In this document: positions 63,563 to 64,000 of the stretch, piece after piece | How the letters are laid out: every line of letters starts with the position of its first letter | How positions within the stretch are numbered: position 1 is the first letter of the stretch | Source: Flavobacteriaceae bacterium | GTDB taxonomy: Bacteria > Bacteroidota > Bacteroidia > Flavobacteriales > Flavobacteriaceae | Direction: 5' to 3' | NCBI GenBank assembly: GCA_947446635.1 | Contig: CANFHF010000010.1 | Location: forward strand, 1-64,000 | Length of the DNA: 64,000 bases | The notes under the pieces: model-generated | Database searches by the model: none | Seen by the model: the letters and a program-made list of their open reading frames with translations, nothing else | What the model was told of the DNA's origin: nothing | Made by a program: the position numbers and the translations under genes

Positions 63563-63998
63563 TTACAAATGAACCTTTTTTTTCAATAGCTTGAACAATA
63601 CAGGAAGTGTAGTTACAAGAACAATTCCTATAACAATATATTCGATATGTTTCTTTAAATCAATGTCGAATTTTTCCAGAAAAAGTGCAGACAAATAATG
63701 TCCAGCAAAAATCATACTAAAGGACCAAAGAACTGACCCTACAATGTTATTCAGCATAAACTTCTTTTTGTCCATCGCTGCTATTCCTGCCACTATAGGG
63801 GCAAAAGTTCTGAAAATAGGTAAAAATCGAGCGAAAATAATTGCTTTTCCTCCATATTTTTCGAAGAAATCCCGAGATTGCAAAAGGTATTTTTCCTTGA
63901 ACCAAAAAGTATCTTCCTTATTGTAAAGATAAGTCCCACTCTTTATCCCAAACCAATATCCAACGGAATTACCAAATACTCCCGCCAAAGAAACCAAT
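63563..63998 (-). CDS. DedA-family (VTT-domain) membrane protein, N-terminus beyond the window
   Basis: About 144 residues are visible of the usual 200-220. Typical DedA sequence: VSLAGVFGNSVGYWFGIKSG, the charged loop FWFKEKYLLQSRDFFEKYGGKAIIFARFLPIFRTFAPIVAGIAAMDKKKFMLNNIVGSVLWS, and a final membrane helix. The first Met in the track is probably internal. DedA proteins act in membrane lipid homeostasis, some as undecaprenyl-phosphate or phospholipid flippases. Convergent with the MG2/plug gene. Confidence 0.9.
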   Translation of the reverse strand, partial: LVSLAGVFGNSVGYWFGIKSGTYLYNKEDTFWFKEKYLLQSRDFFEKYGGKAIIFARFLPIFRTFAPIVAGIAAMDKKKFMLNNIVGSVLWSFSMIFAGHYLSALFLEKFDIDLKKHIEYIVIGIVLVTTLPVLFKLLKKKVHL

Positions 63999-64000
63999 GA

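Overview
The window is a low-GC chromosomal segment from the Bacteroidota, almost certainly the genus Flavobacterium or a close relative. The evidence is a complete gldKLMN block (type IX secretion/gliding motor), a SusC/SusD polysaccharide utilization locus, exosortase XrtF with its partner, GSCFA and DUF5522 genes, promoters of the TTG-N19-TAnnTTTG type, and a general lack of Shine-Dalgarno sequences. No rRNA, CRISPR array, prophage or intact insertion sequence was seen.

Layout. 1-13.8 kb is mostly housekeeping: pnp (cut by the window edge), rpsO, a GH53 galactanase lipoprotein, a GAF/fRMsr-like protein, xrtF plus its associated membrane protein, an ATP-cone/PD-(D/E)XK nuclease next to a beta-CASP metallo-beta-lactamase, GSCFA, DUF4136 and DUF5522 proteins, an ACC-deaminase-like / glucosaminidase-LysM / hemL run, the GTPases der and era, and an initiator tRNA. 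14-37 kb is one carbohydrate-utilization locus on the minus strand: SusC, SusD, an EEP-family hydrolase, two GH30 enzymes, a GH3, a sialate O-acetylesterase-like protein, a GH2 and an alpha/beta esterase. Next to it are a 1081-aa type IX cargo built of SusE/F-like modules and a divergent 970-aa transmembrane sensor-regulator with a LuxR-type HTH. 37-43.8 kb holds a GNAT/FemAB-like acyltransferase, a divergent lipid kinase / App1 phosphatase pair, an ABC-F ATPase, a DUF983 protein and an FAD oxidoreductase. 43.8-52.5 kb is gldKLMN, an arginase-fold protein with eroded metal ligands, and topA. 52.7-61 kb is the miaB, sigma-54 activator, lptE, TPR protein, secG, groES, groL run, then a mannose-1-phosphate guanylyltransferase. 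The window ends with a large exported protein carrying a receiver-less TonB plug and a DedA-family gene cut by the edge.

How the genes work together. The PUL probably binds a beta-glucan-type polysaccharide at the surface, imports oligosaccharides through SusCD and degrades them with GH30, GH3, GH2 and esterases. The binding protein is a predicted T9SS client and part of the T9SS core is encoded 10 kb away in the same window. The most informative unannotated structure is regulatory. A ~135 bp control element upstream of susC is repeated upstream of the 1081-aa cargo gene. Beside the susC copy lie decayed DNA remnants of a second sensor-regulator homologous to the intact one. I infer that a control-region/regulator block was duplicated, one regulator died, and the survivor may now drive both promoters.

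Starts were moved from the ORF track where an internal ATG fits better (exosortase-associated protein, ABC-F, DUF983, topA, lptE, the 796-aa exported protein, possibly DUF5522). All functional calls come from motif recognition by eye; no database search was run.
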